A DNA stretch of 64,000 nucleotides from Amycolatopsis sp. CA-128772 (GTDB taxonomy: Bacteria > Actinomycetota > Actinomycetes > Mycobacteriales > Pseudonocardiaceae), in assembly GCF_002904295.1 (NCBI RefSeq), contig NZ_PPHG01000072.1, forward strand, positions 186,001-250,000, read 5' to 3'. The first letter of the stretch is position 1, and the number at the start of each line of letters is the position of its first letter. Below, one piece after another: positions 7,667 to 16,288 of the stretch. Made by a program: the position numbers and the translations under genes. The notes beneath the pieces were generated by a model. The model saw only the letters and a list, made by a program, of their open reading frames with translations. It did no database searches and was not told where the DNA came from.

Positions 7667-10105
7667 GTGTCGCTGAGCCGCAGGCAGTTCGTCGCCGGGA
7701 CCGTCGCCGCCACCCTGCTGACCGGGGCGAATGCTCCGCAGGCCACCGCCGGCGTGCTGCGGTGCCGCAAGGTGGCCCCCGCGAAGGGCGGGCTCTACAC
7801 GCCGAACGCGGCGCCGCTGCGGCCCGCCGCCTTCCTGAGGCTGCCGCCCGGGGCCGTCACCGCGCGGGGCTGGCTGGCCGGGCAGCTGAAACTGCAGCTC
7901 GACGGCCTCTGCGGGCACTACCCCGAGACGTCGCACTTCCTCGACTTCACCACCAGCGGCTGGGTGCACCCGGACCGCGCCGGCTGGGAGGAGGTGCCCT
8001 ACTGGCTGCGCGGCTACGTCGACCTCGCCGCGGTCACCGGCGACGCCACCGCGCGCGCCACCGCCGCGAAGTGGATCGACGCCGTCCTCGCCACGCAGCA
8101 GTCGGACGGCTTCTTCGGCCCCACCGCCCTGCGGACCGCACTCGACAACGGGCCCGACTTCTGGCCCTACCTGCCGCTGCTGCAGGCGTTGCGGTCGTGG
8201 CAGGAGTACACCGGTGACGCGCGGATCATCCCGTTCCTCACACGGTTCCTCCGCTACATGAACGCCCAGGGCAAGAGCGCCTTCGACGCCAGCTGGGTGT
8301 CGGTTCGCTGGGGCGACGGGCTCGACAGCGTCTTCTGGCTGTTCAACCGCACCGGCGACGCGTTCCTGCTCGACCTCGCCGACAAGATCCACACCTACGG
8401 CGCGAACTGGGTCCGCACCCTGCCGAGCCTGCACAACGTCAACCTCGCCCAGGGGTTCCGCGAGCCGGCGCAGTACGCGGTGCAGACCGGCTCGGCGGAC
8501 CTCACCCAGGCCACCTACCAGGACTACGACACGATCATGGCCGCCTACGGCCAGTTCGCCGGCGGTGGCTTCGCCGGCGACGAGAACGCGCGGCCCGGCT
8601 TCGGCGACCCGCGGCAGGGCTTCGAGACCTGCGGGATCGTCGAGTTCATGGCCAGCCACCAGCTGCTCACCCGGCTGACCGGCGACCCGCTGTGGGCCGA
8701 TCGCTGCGAGGACCTCGCCTTCAACTCGCTGCCCGCGGCCCTCGACCCCGCCGGCCGGGCGGTCCACTACATCACCAGCGCGAACAGCGTCGACCTCGAC
8801 AACGTCCCCAAGAGCGAGGGGCAGTTCCAGAACGGCTTCGCGATGCAGGCCTACCTGCCCGGCGTCGACCAGTACCGCTGCTGCCCGCACAACTACGGCA
8901 TGGGCTGGCCGTACTTCACCGAAGAGCTGTGGCTGGCGACGCCGGACAACGGTCTGGCGGCGGCGATGTACGCGGCCAGCAGCGTCACGGCGAAGGTCGC
9001 GAACGGTGCCTCGGTGACCATCACGGAGGACACCGCCTACCCGTTCTCCGAGCAGATCACCTTCACCGTCCGGACCTCGCGCCGGCTCGGTTTCCCGCTG
9101 TACCTGCGGATCCCGGGCTGGTGCGCGGCGCCGACACTGGTCGTCGCCGGCACGGCGGTGGCCACGACCGCCGGGCCGTCGTTCGTCAAGGTCGACCGGA
9201 CCTGGGCCGACGGCGACGTCGTCACGCTCACCCTGCCGCAACGCACCACCACGCGGACGTGGCCGGCGAACCACGGCTCCGTCTCGGTCGACCACGGCCC
9301 GCTGACCTATTCGCTGAAGATCGGCGAACGCTACGAAAGCCTGGGCGGCACCGCGCAGTTCCCGGAGTACGCCGTGCACGCGACGACGCCGTGGAACTAC
9401 GGGCTGGTCCCCGACACGGCCCTGACCTTCACCGCGGCCGGCGCGCCGCTGCCCGCCAACCCGTTCACGCCCGGCACCGCGCCGGTCGCGATCACCGCGG
9501 CCGCGCGGAAGATCACCGAGTGGACCACCGACGACCAGGACGTCGTGACGCCGTTGCAGGCGTCCCCGGCCCGCAGCGAGGAGCCCGTCGAAACCATCAC
9601 GCTGATCCCGATGGGGGCCGCGAGGCTGCGCGTCACGTCGTTCCCGACCGCGGCACCGGACGGCCACCCGTGGCTGCCGGGCGGCGGCGGGGCGGCGTTC
9701 CGGATCGTGAACCGCAACTCCGGCAAGGTGCTCGGCGTGGACCGGATGTCCACTGCGGACAGCGCGCGCGTCGTGCAGTTCGCCGACAACGGCACGGACG
9801 ACCACCGCTGGCACCTGATCGCGAACGGCGACGGCTGGTACCGGATCCGCAACCACCACTCGGGCAAGGTGCTCGGCGTGGACGGGATGTCCACCGCGGA
9901 CAGTGCGCTGGTGGTGCAGTTCGCCGACAACGGCACGGCGGACCACCTCTGGCAACCGGCCGACAACGGCGACGGCTGGTGGCGGCTGAAGAACCGCAAC
10001 TCCGGCAAGGTCCTCGGCGTCGACGGAATGTCCACGGCGGACAGCGCGCAGGTCGTCCAGTTCAGCGACACCGGCACCGCCGACCACCTGTGGCAGCTGC
10101 GTTAG
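7667..10105 (+). CDS. Secreted GH127 (beta-L-arabinofuranosidase-like) with C-terminal ricin-type lectin
   Basis: 812 residues from the GTG at 7667 (GCGGAGG site 10 bases upstream). The N terminus has a Tat-type signal, SRRQF followed by a hydrophobic stretch. Residues ~45-660 match the GH127/DUF1680 family: GFETC gives Glu320 and Cys322, and YRCCPHN gives Cys405 and Cys406. This is the Glu/Cys3 zinc site, with one Cys as nucleophile, known from beta-L-arabinofuranosidases. The last ~135 residues are three near-identical ricin-B-like repeats (NSGKVLGVDGMSTADSA, QFADNGTADHLW), a sugar-binding beta-trefoil. It probably trims arabinose-containing plant polymers outside the cell. Confidence 0.92.
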   Translation: MSLSRRQFVAGTVAATLLTGANAPQATAGVLRCRKVAPAKGGLYTPNAAPLRPAAFLRLPPGAVTARGWLAGQLKLQLDGLCGHYPETSHFLDFTTSGWVHPDRAGWEEVPYWLRGYVDLAAVTGDATARATAAKWIDAVLATQQSDGFFGPTALRTALDNGPDFWPYLPLLQALRSWQEYTGDARIIPFLTRFLRYMNAQGKSAFDASWVSVRWGDGLDSVFWLFNRTGDAFLLDLADKIHTYGANWVRTLPSLHNVNLAQGFREPAQYAVQTGSADLTQATYQDYDTIMAAYGQFAGGGFAGDENARPGFGDPRQGFETCGIVEFMASHQLLTRLTGDPLWADRCEDLAFNSLPAALDPAGRAVHYITSANSVDLDNVPKSEGQFQNGFAMQAYLPGVDQYRCCPHNYGMGWPYFTEELWLATPDNGLAAAMYAASSVTAKVANGASVTITEDTAYPFSEQITFTVRTSRRLGFPLYLRIPGWCAAPTLVVAGTAVATTAGPSFVKVDRTWADGDVVTLTLPQRTTTRTWPANHGSVSVDHGPLTYSLKIGERYESLGGTAQFPEYAVHATTPWNYGLVPDTALTFTAAGAPLPANPFTPGTAPVAITAAARKITEWTTDDQDVVTPLQASPARSEEPVETITLIPMGAARLRVTSFPTAAPDGHPWLPGGGGAAFRIVNRNSGKVLGVDRMSTADSARVVQFADNGTDDHRWHLIANGDGWYRIRNHHSGKVLGVDGMSTADSALVVQFADNGTADHLWQPADNGDGWWRLKNRNSGKVLGVDGMSTADSAQVVQFSDTGTADHLWQLR

Positions 10106-10189
10106 GTCATCGTGGTGCCATCCTTTTCTGGCCGGTCGGTCGTGCGGTCGTCCCGGCGGCCGGCTCCGGGCGAGCGAAGATCAGCCGAT

Positions 10190-10425
10190 CGTGGACCGCG
10201 CCCGTACGAAGTCCTCCGCCATCCGAGCTACCCGGGGCTGCTGCTGATCTTCGCCGGCGGGGGGCTCGTCGTGGGCAACCGGGCCGGCGTGGCGGGGGCG
10301 GTCGCGGTGCTGGCGATCGCCCCCGCCGCGTGCGCATCGAGGAGCGGGCCCTCGTGGGCGTGCTCGGCGACCGCTGTCGGCGGTTCGCGGCGGCCCGGGC
10401 CCGGTTGATCCCCTTCGTGTGGTGA
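10190..10425 (+). pseudogene. Remnant of an isoprenylcysteine-methyltransferase-like membrane enzyme
   Basis: A C-terminal fragment of the ICMT/phospholipid methyltransferase family. GPRPYEVLRHPSYPGLLL (SAM-binding RHPSY motif) leads into a helix, then after a frame change near 10330 comes VRIEERALVGVLGD and RLIPFVW followed by a stop. Intact members have the same order (GPYxxxRHPxY, helices, RIxxEExxL, tail). The N-terminal helices are missing, so the gene is dead. Confidence 0.6.
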
Positions 10426-10494
10426 GGCGCCGTGTGACCGGTATCAACCCGGCTCACGGGATCGCTCGGCCCGCGTGCCGCGTTGATCCCGGTG

Positions 10495-11580
10495 ATGGCT
10501 CCCGTACCGCAAACCCGCCTCTGGACCCCCAAGCACGTCGTCGTCACCCGTTCGGCTGCCGAACGGCCGCACGCCGCCGAGATCGTCGCGCGGTGCGAGG
10601 ACGCCGGTGTCACCGACATCGAATTCCTGCGCTCCGACCGCATCACCGGCCTGCGTGGCGAGGACGAGCGCGCCACCTACGTCCGGGCGAAGTCGACGCT
10701 CGCGGTGGTGGTCAGCCCGCCGTCGAAGCGGAAGCTGCAGCCGATCCCGCCCAGCGCCGACTGGCGGCTGGACCTCGCCGAAGGGTGCCCCGCGCACTGC
10801 CAGTACTGCTACCTGGCCGGCTCGCTGTCCGGGCCGCCCGTCACCCGCGTGTACGCCGACCTCGACGACATCCTCGCCGGCATGGACGGCTACGTCGGCC
10901 GCGGCGGTGTCACCTCCGGCTCGGCCGAGCGCGGGCACGAGGGGACCACGTTCGAGGCGTCGTGCTACACCGATCCGCTGGGCATCGAGCACGTCACCGG
11001 CAGCCTCACGGCCGCGATCGCGCACGCCGGCACGCACGACTTCGGCGGGCCGGTGCAGCTGCGCGCGACCACCAAGTTCGGCGCCGTCGCGCCGCTGCTC
11101 GGCCTGCCGCACGGCGGCCGGACGCGGATCCGCGCGTCGGTCAACGCCGCGGGTGTGGCCGGCCGGTTCGAGGGCGGTACCGATCCGGTGGCCGCCCGGC
11201 TGGCCGGGCTCGGCCGGCTGGCGCGGGCGGGCTACCCGGTCGGCCTGACGATCGCGCCGATCATGCCCGTGCCCGGCTGGCCGGAGGAGTACGGCGCGCT
11301 GCTCGACGCGGCGGCCGCGGAGCTCGCGGCCGTGCCGGGGCTGGACCTGACCGTCGAGTGCATCACGCACCGGTTCACCCCGGGCAGCCGTGAGGTGCTG
11401 ACCGGGTGGTACCCGCGGACGAAGCTGGAGATGGACCCCGAGCGGCGCTCGCGCAAGTTCGGCAAGTACGGCTCGGTCAAGTACGTCTACCAGCGTGACG
11501 ACATGCGCGAGCTGCGCACGTGGTTCGGCCAGGCATTGGCGCAGCGGCTGCCCGCCGCCCGCGCGCTGTACTGGACGTGA
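10495..11580 (+). CDS. Spore photoproduct lyase-like radical SAM protein
   Basis: 361 residues. The radical-SAM cluster motif C98-x3-C102-x2-C105 (EGCPAHCQYCYL) opens the TIM-barrel domain, and the whole length fits the SPL family, which repairs the thymine dimer spore photoproduct by 5'-deoxyadenosyl radical chemistry. The ATG at 10495 is preferred over an in-frame TTG at 10483. Actinomycetes without endospores carry this family widely; whether the substrate is truly spore photoproduct there is unsettled. Stands alone, tail to tail with the DUF6480 gene. Confidence 0.88.
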   Translation: MAPVPQTRLWTPKHVVVTRSAAERPHAAEIVARCEDAGVTDIEFLRSDRITGLRGEDERATYVRAKSTLAVVVSPPSKRKLQPIPPSADWRLDLAEGCPAHCQYCYLAGSLSGPPVTRVYADLDDILAGMDGYVGRGGVTSGSAERGHEGTTFEASCYTDPLGIEHVTGSLTAAIAHAGTHDFGGPVQLRATTKFGAVAPLLGLPHGGRTRIRASVNAAGVAGRFEGGTDPVAARLAGLGRLARAGYPVGLTIAPIMPVPGWPEEYGALLDAAAAELAAVPGLDLTVECITHRFTPGSREVLTGWYPRTKLEMDPERRSRKFGKYGSVKYVYQRDDMRELRTWFGQALAQRLPAARALYWT

Positions 11581-11583
11581 GCC

Positions 11584-11808
11584 TCAGTCCAGCAGGTCGA
11601 AGGCGCGGAGCAGGAAGAACGCCGCCATCCCCACGATGATGATCCCGATGATGACGAGCGCGAAAACGGGCCCCTTCTTCGACGGCATCGGCTGCGGGTG
11701 GGACAGGCCGGAGGTCTGCCCGGCGTCGGGTGGGGTGTCGCCGGGCGAGACCGAACCGCCGGGTTCCAGGCCCGGCACCTCCTCGGGCTCCGGTCCGGGC
11801 GCGGTCAT
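11584..11808 (-). CDS. DUF6480 family small membrane protein
   Basis: 74 residues. A Pro/Gly/Glu-rich cytosolic stretch (PEEVPGLEPGGSVSPGDTPP) is followed by a short linker and one C-terminal transmembrane helix (GPVFALVIIGIIIVGMAAFF). This pattern is diagnostic of DUF6480, common in Streptomyces and Amycolatopsis and of unknown function. Its ATG overlaps the stop of the upstream SDR gene by 4 bases, so they are co-translated and share the stress-type promoter at 12814-12837. Confidence 0.8.
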   Translation of the reverse strand: MTAPGPEPEEVPGLEPGGSVSPGDTPPDAGQTSGLSHPQPMPSKKGPVFALVIIGIIIVGMAAFFLLRAFDLLD

Positions 11809-12788
11809 GAGGTCGCCGCCGGGGTGTCGACGGCGGGGTGGGCAGGCATCGTCGTGACCTCTTCTCCGGGTGGGGCCGGCCAGCGGCCGTGGATGCGTTC
11901 GTTCGCCGGGGCCGGCCGTCGCACGGTGCCCGGTGTCGGCCGCCACCGCGCGCGGGTCAGCACGGCCAGTCCGGCCAGGGGTCCGACCAGCCGGTCGTAG
12001 AGCCGGGGCAGCAGCCGGAACCCGGTGATGACGAGGGGGTTGCCGGGGCCGACCGGGACGGAGACGTGCCGGCGCGGCCGGTCGGCCAGCCGGGTGATCG
12101 CCGCGGCCACCCGTTCGGGTGCCAGGACGGGCCACGGCGGGCGCGTGGCGTGACCGGTGTAGTTGGCCGCTTGGTAGTAGATGGGGGTGTTGATGCTGCC
12201 GGGGCTGACGATGCAGACCGACACCCCGGGCTCGTCCCGGGTCTCCTGCTGCAGCGTGCGCAGCACCGCGCGTTGCCCCCATTTCGAAGCGGCGTAGGCG
12301 CCCATCCGGGGCACGGCGATCGAGCCCAGCAGCGAGTTGACGCCGATGAACGTGCCGGCGTGCTGGGCGCGCATGACCGGCAGGACCGCGCGGGCCAGGT
12401 GGACGGTGCCGTGCACGGCGGTGTCGACGACGCTGGTGAACACCTCCGCCGGCATCTCTTCGACGCTCCCGTAGCCCATCACAGCCGCGGTGTGCACGAC
12501 GACGTCGAGCCGTCCGTGCCGGTCGAGGGTCCGGGCGACGAGCCGTCCGGCCGCGGCGGGGTCACCGATGTCCTCGGCCAGGACATCGACGGCGCCGGCG
12601 CCCGAGCGCCGGCACGCTGTTTCGGCGGCGGCGAGGGCTTCGGGGCTGCGCGAGACCAGGACGAGCTTGTCGGCGCGGGCCGCGAACGCGACCGCGGCGG
12701 CCAGGCCGATCCCGCTGCTGGCCCCGACGACCAGCACGACTCGCCCGGTCACGGGAGGGGCGCCTGAGGCATCGTGTACGTCCTTCAC
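11805..12788 (-). CDS. SDR family oxidoreductase, stress-type
   Basis: 327 residues. The NAD(P) motif VGASSGIG near residue 22, a VHTAA variant of NNAG, catalytic Ser (NSLLGS) and YAASK are present. An extra ~90-residue C-terminal extension (LVITGFRLLPRLYDRLVGPL and on) is typical of the SDR group found with general-stress genes in actinomycetes. The GTG start lies about 20 bases after a sigma-B-like promoter and lacks a clear ribosome site. Substrate unknown; the extension may be membrane-associated. Confidence 0.88.
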   Translation of the reverse strand: MKDVHDASGAPPVTGRVVLVVGASSGIGLAAAVAFAARADKLVLVSRSPEALAAAETACRRSGAGAVDVLAEDIGDPAAAGRLVARTLDRHGRLDVVVHTAAVMGYGSVEEMPAEVFTSVVDTAVHGTVHLARAVLPVMRAQHAGTFIGVNSLLGSIAVPRMGAYAASKWGQRAVLRTLQQETRDEPGVSVCIVSPGSINTPIYYQAANYTGHATRPPWPVLAPERVAAAITRLADRPRRHVSVPVGPGNPLVITGFRLLPRLYDRLVGPLAGLAVLTRARWRPTPGTVRRPAPANERIHGRWPAPPGEEVTTMPAHPAVDTPAATS

Positions 12789-12813
12789 GTCGGAGGGGCA
12801 TCGACTGGTCGGC

Positions 12814-12837
12814 TACCCGGTCGAAACGATGCCAAAC
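12814..12837 (-). promoter_or_regulatory. Sigma-B/sigma-F-type stress promoter
   Basis: On the minus strand GTTT, a 15-base spacer and GGGTA match the consensus of the actinobacterial general-stress sigma factors (GTTT or GNNT, N14-16, GGGTA). The predicted start falls about 20 bases before the SDR GTG, so SDR and DUF6480 are likely stress induced. Confidence 0.65.
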
Positions 12838-12889
12838 CGATGCAACCCGTCGGTGTTGCGCACGGGCGCGCCACCGGTCACTCCGGCGG

Positions 12890-13285
12890 GTGATCGACAA
12901 TGGCGGTGTGGACGAGACGCAGCCTTCACCCGTGCTGACCGGCGAGCACGCCGAGTGCGGCGGCGAGGGTGAGCACAACAGCGAGGGCGGTGACGAGGCG
13001 GTGGGTGCGGTAGCCGTAGCGGCCGAGCCCGGACACGTCACCACCCACGCCGGCCACCACGCCGCCGAACGCGTCCCACCCGCCACCGCGAACCCCAGCA
13101 CCCCGTGCAGCCCGGTCGAGCTCATCGACCGCGGCCTCCCCCTCGGCACCACCGGCATCCGTGCCCGCGGCGACCTCAACGGCCGGACCTTCACCGTCAT
13201 GCTCTGGGCACTCCAAGCCCTCCTCTGGGGCCTGGCCACCCTCGCCATCGCCGCCTACACCGGCCTCGTCCGCAAACCCTTCTGA
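12890..13285 (+). CDS. Hypothetical small membrane protein (start uncertain)
   Basis: Up to 131 residues from a GTG at 12890. Only the last ~65 residues look convincingly coding (near-perfect G/C third positions): GTTGIRARGDLNGRTFTVML runs into a membrane helix, ALLWGLATLAIAAYTGLV, and ends KPF. On the opposite strand 12926-13045 also reads as a hydrophobic C terminus (LVTALAVVLTLAAALGVLAG) with good codon bias. One of the two may be a fragment, or two small genes may overlap tail to tail. No family recognised. Confidence 0.4.
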   Translation: MIDNGGVDETQPSPVLTGEHAECGGEGEHNSEGGDEAVGAVAVAAEPGHVTTHAGHHAAERVPPATANPSTPCSPVELIDRGLPLGTTGIRARGDLNGRTFTVMLWALQALLWGLATLAIAAYTGLVRKPF

Positions 13286-13309
13286 CCACCAAGGCGTTCC
13301 GGACCGGCC

Positions 13310-14185
13310 TCAGCGCGTGGCGAGCACCCGGCGCACCTCGTCCGCCCCCAAAACCACGGAAGAGCGCAGCGAGCCGACCTCGGCGATCTCGATCTCGACC
13401 ACGTCTCCCGGCCGCAGGCCGAGGTCGAGGCCCGGCACCACGGACGTGCCCGTCGAGAGGACGGCGCCGTCGGGGAAGTCGTTGTCCCGCCACAGGTACT
13501 CGACCAGCTCAGCCGGTTCGCGGTTCAGCTGGGCCGTGCTCGCGTCGCCGGCGAACACCTCGGTACCGTCGCGCAGGATGCGCATGCGGAGCTCCAGCGA
13601 TCGGGGGTCCGGCACCTCCCACGCCGGCCGCACCCGCGCCGACACCGCGCACGAGCCGGTGTAGATCTTGGCCTGCGGAAGGTACAGCGGGTTCTCGCCT
13701 TCGATGCTGCGGGAGCTGACGTCGTCGACCACCAGGTACCCGGCGATCTCGCCGGTGCCGGTCAGCAGCAGGCCGAGTTCCGGCTCCGGCACGTTGTTGG
13801 CGGAGTCGGCGCGGACGGCGATCGGCTCGTCGTCGGTGACCACGCGCCAGGCGGCGGACTTGAAGAACAGTTCCGGCCGCTGCGCGCGGTACACCCGCGC
13901 GTAGACGTCCTCGTCGGCGCTCTCCTCGCGGCGCGCCTCTTCGGAGCGCAGGTACGTCACCCCGGCGGCCCACACTTCCATGCGCCCGTCCAGTGGCGGC
14001 AGCAGGCGCACCCCGGCCGTGGACCCGGGTTCCCCGGCGGCCTCGGCCAGCGCGCGGATCTCCGCCACGGGCCGGCGCAGCAGCTCGCCCATCGACGCCA
14101 CCGCGAGCGGCCGCAGCTGCTCGCCGGCGAGCAGGCCGACTCGGATGCCGCCGGTTCTGTCGGCGAACCGCACCAGGTGGCTCAT
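13310..14185 (-). CDS. Fumarylacetoacetate hydrolase family protein (keto-deoxy-sugar-acid dehydratase-like)
   Basis: 291 residues from an ATG with GGGAGG 5 bases upstream. FAH-fold C-terminal domain with the metal ligands in PEPELGLLL (Glu, Glu) and GYLVVDDVSSRSIEGENPL (Asp), preceded by an ~80-residue N-terminal domain and VWAAGVTYLRSEEARREES. The GVTYLRSxEA segment is shared with 2-keto-3-deoxy-D-arabinonate/xylonate dehydratases, so a role in pentose-acid breakdown is plausible; other FAH hydrolases remain possible. Monocistronic, no transporter nearby. Confidence 0.82.
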   Translation of the reverse strand: MSHLVRFADRTGGIRVGLLAGEQLRPLAVASMGELLRRPVAEIRALAEAAGEPGSTAGVRLLPPLDGRMEVWAAGVTYLRSEEARREESADEDVYARVYRAQRPELFFKSAAWRVVTDDEPIAVRADSANNVPEPELGLLLTGTGEIAGYLVVDDVSSRSIEGENPLYLPQAKIYTGSCAVSARVRPAWEVPDPRSLELRMRILRDGTEVFAGDASTAQLNREPAELVEYLWRDNDFPDGAVLSTGTSVVPGLDLGLRPGDVVEIEIAEVGSLRSSVVLGADEVRRVLATR

Positions 14186-14234
14186 CCGCACCTCCCTCGT
14201 CCGGCACGAACCTACGGAGTGCGGAGCACGCCGG

Positions 14235-14864
14235 TCAACGATCGGCGCTGGGGCCGAGCGCCGCCACGACGCCTGCGGTCACCGGCTGCCCGGCGTAGAC
14301 GTGCCGCACCGCGTCGAGGTCGATCGGCCGTTCGTAGTAGTCCTGCGCCCAGTCCCGGAACGCCTCGGGCGTGCCGTCGGTCAGCAGGGCGAACAGCCAG
14401 TCGGCCCCGTCGTCGCCGTTGTCGGGGAAAGCGATTTCCCCGTGCTGCCAGCCGGTGTCGCGGTGTTCGCGCCACAGGCACACCGTGACGTGCGGCGTGC
14501 CGAATTCGTCGCGGAACGCCGGTTCCCCCGCGCACGCCCGGAACACGTCGGGCACGGCGTCGAGCACGCCGGGCCACGGCTCCTCGTCGTCGGTGGCGTA
14601 GGGGCTCATCGGCGACTCGTGGTCGAACCCGCGCACGAAGGCCCCGGCGGCGGTGAAGACGATGGAGTACTCGTTGCCCGCGCCGTCCCGCATGGACGCC
14701 AGTTCCTCGCCGGGCGCCCAGGCGTGGTCGTAGAGGTGGCGCCGGTCCTCGCTGCCGGGGTCCAGCACGGCGTCCAACGTGGCCAGCGCGCGGCACAGGA
14801 GGCGCAGTTCCGGGATCGCGGGCAGGCGCCGGGCGAGGTCGTACACGGTCACCCCGGCATCCAA
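14235..14864 (-). CDS. Hypothetical protein, acidic, cytosolic
   Basis: 209 residues with no signal peptide or membrane segment. Trp- and Asp-rich stretches (HLYDHAWAPGEELASM, GFDHESPMSP, HGEIAFPDNGDDGADWLF, EAFRDWAQDYYER) suggest a compact folded protein, and similar proteins are annotated as hypothetical in other actinomycetes. Strong third-position G/C supports coding. Followed by the FAH gene after 49 bases, possibly cotranscribed. I do not recognise a domain. Confidence 0.7.
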   Translation of the reverse strand: MDAGVTVYDLARRLPAIPELRLLCRALATLDAVLDPGSEDRRHLYDHAWAPGEELASMRDGAGNEYSIVFTAAGAFVRGFDHESPMSPYATDDEEPWPGVLDAVPDVFRACAGEPAFRDEFGTPHVTVCLWREHRDTGWQHGEIAFPDNGDDGADWLFALLTDGTPEAFRDWAQDYYERPIDLDAVRHVYAGQPVTAGVVAALGPSADR

Positions 14865-14885
14865 GCAGAGGGCGGGCCGGCCAGG

Positions 14886-14921
14886 GCGCCGAGGCCGTCT
14901 CGGGGGAGACGGCCTCGGCGC
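14886..14921 (-). terminator. Strong terminator hairpin after the metalloprotease gene
   Basis: Perfect 16-bp stem (14886-14901 with 14906-14921) and GGGG loop, 7 bases past the metalloprotease stop. Symmetric, so it can also block readthrough from the opposite strand. Confidence 0.85.
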
Positions 14922-14927
14922 TGGAGC

Positions 14928-16067
14928 TCAGCCGCGAGCCCCGGCCGGCTGGGTGGTGACCGGCGGCATCAGCTTCGGGTACACCTTCTGGAACTTCTCG
15001 ATCATCGTGGCGGACGGGATGATCCGGTTCGGGTTGGCCTGGCTCGTCGCCTGCTTCTCACCCCACGCGCCGGCGGCCTTGCGCTGGTCGGGGGTGCCGT
15101 GGCTGTGGTAGCAGTCGCCGATCGAGGCGTCCAGGTAGGTGACCTCCTGCTGGGTGCGGGCGTTCCACCCGAAACCCTTGGCGTGCGCGACGAAGTAGCC
15201 GCCGTAGGCGTCGGGACCCATTTCGGAGGATTCGTTGCGCGGGTGGTTGTCGTGGGCGAAGTCGACCTGGTGGCCGTACTCGTGGCCGACCACGGACTCG
15301 ACCGAGACGTCGTCGAAGCCGAGGACGTCGACGGTGTCGAGCAGGCCGTCACCGAGGGCCACGCGCTTGCCGCCGAGGCTGCCGGCGGGGGCGGCGAACG
15401 CGTTCAGGGTGAGCAGCGGGTTGCGGCCACCCTGCATGGCCGGCACCTCGTAGAGCACCTTGGTGGCGAGCGCGGCGGCGGCCTTCACCTTCGCCGGCGC
15501 GAGACCGAGGCCGAAGGTCTGCGCCATCTTCGCCTGGCTGCCCAGGTCGGTGCCCTTCCAGGCGACGAGCTGGATGTTCCAGCTCTCGATGTCCCAGAAG
15601 CCGCGCAGTTTGTCGATCGAGGCGGTGGCACGCGCGGTGTACTGGCCGTCGGTGCCGAAGACCTGCGGGGTCTTGTCGGACGCGACGCCCTGGACGTAGA
15701 GCTGGCTGAGCCCCGACAGCGCGTCGAGCGCCTTGCCCTCGAGCGGGCTCAGCGACGCGGCGAGCTTGTTCGCGTAGGTCAGCAGCGAACCCTCGGTGCA
15801 GCCCGGGATCGGGCCGTCCGCGGCCTGGCTCTGCTTCTGCGGGCCGATCCGCGGGATGGGCGATTCGACGAGCCGGTCGACGCCGCGCAGCGCGTCCGCG
15901 GGCAGGCCGTTGTAGAGGTCGATGACGTCCTGGTAGAGCTGGTCGACGTCCTGCTCGACGGTGGCGGGCGCGGCCGCGGCCGCGGGAACGGCCGTGGCGA
16001 GCGCGAGCGCCGCCGCGGTGCCCGCGGCCGCGAGTGTGCTGCCGAGAAATCCGGTCCGGTTCGGCAA
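14928..16067 (-). CDS. Secreted zinc metallopeptidase (HEYGH)
   Basis: 379 residues from a TTG start with GAGGGGA 7 bases upstream. The signal peptide (FLGSTLAAAGTAAALALATA) ends in an Ala-rich cleavage site. The mature region has a helical N-terminal half and then the zincin motif VVGHEYGHQVDFAHD, with GPDAYGGYFVAHAKGF, where the downstream Asp/Glu likely gives the third ligand. The layout fits the actinobacterial neutral-zinc-metallopeptidase-like secreted proteins. Two Cys (CTEGS and GDCYHSHG) may form a disulphide. Monocistronic, with a strong terminator and a hairpin in its leader. Confidence 0.85.
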   Translation of the reverse strand: MPNRTGFLGSTLAAAGTAAALALATAVPAAAAAPATVEQDVDQLYQDVIDLYNGLPADALRGVDRLVESPIPRIGPQKQSQAADGPIPGCTEGSLLTYANKLAASLSPLEGKALDALSGLSQLYVQGVASDKTPQVFGTDGQYTARATASIDKLRGFWDIESWNIQLVAWKGTDLGSQAKMAQTFGLGLAPAKVKAAAALATKVLYEVPAMQGGRNPLLTLNAFAAPAGSLGGKRVALGDGLLDTVDVLGFDDVSVESVVGHEYGHQVDFAHDNHPRNESSEMGPDAYGGYFVAHAKGFGWNARTQQEVTYLDASIGDCYHSHGTPDQRKAAGAWGEKQATSQANPNRIIPSATMIEKFQKVYPKLMPPVTTQPAGARG

Positions 16068-16103
16068 GGTGGGTCCCCTCTTCTGTTCCGGTTCAAGATC
16101 ACG

Positions 16104-16130
16104 AAGCACCGCCACAGTAGGGCGGTGCTT
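16104..16130. repeat. Inverted repeat in the metalloprotease leader
   Basis: AAGCACCGCC and GGCGGTGCTT arms, perfect over 10 bp, with a 7-base loop, 37-63 bases upstream of the TTG start. It could be an operator, an mRNA leader hairpin, or a distal terminator for the NACHT gene upstream (160 bases after its stop). No T-run. Confidence 0.5.
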
Positions 16131-16288
16131 GACGGCGAAACCGGCGCCGGCAAGGGAACCCCGGAATGGCTCACGTCTTTCGGAGGGTTTTCGCGGTGCG
16201 GACCTCGGCCGAAAGTACTAGAGGCGAGACGGTCGATCGTCCGGTGTAACTCCCGATCGGCCGGCCGCTCGTGGTCCCCAGTCCGGCC

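Noticed and set aside
7631..10087. 818-residue antisense frame over GH127
   Set aside because: Low-complexity shadow; the plus-strand protein has full GH127 and lectin motifs.
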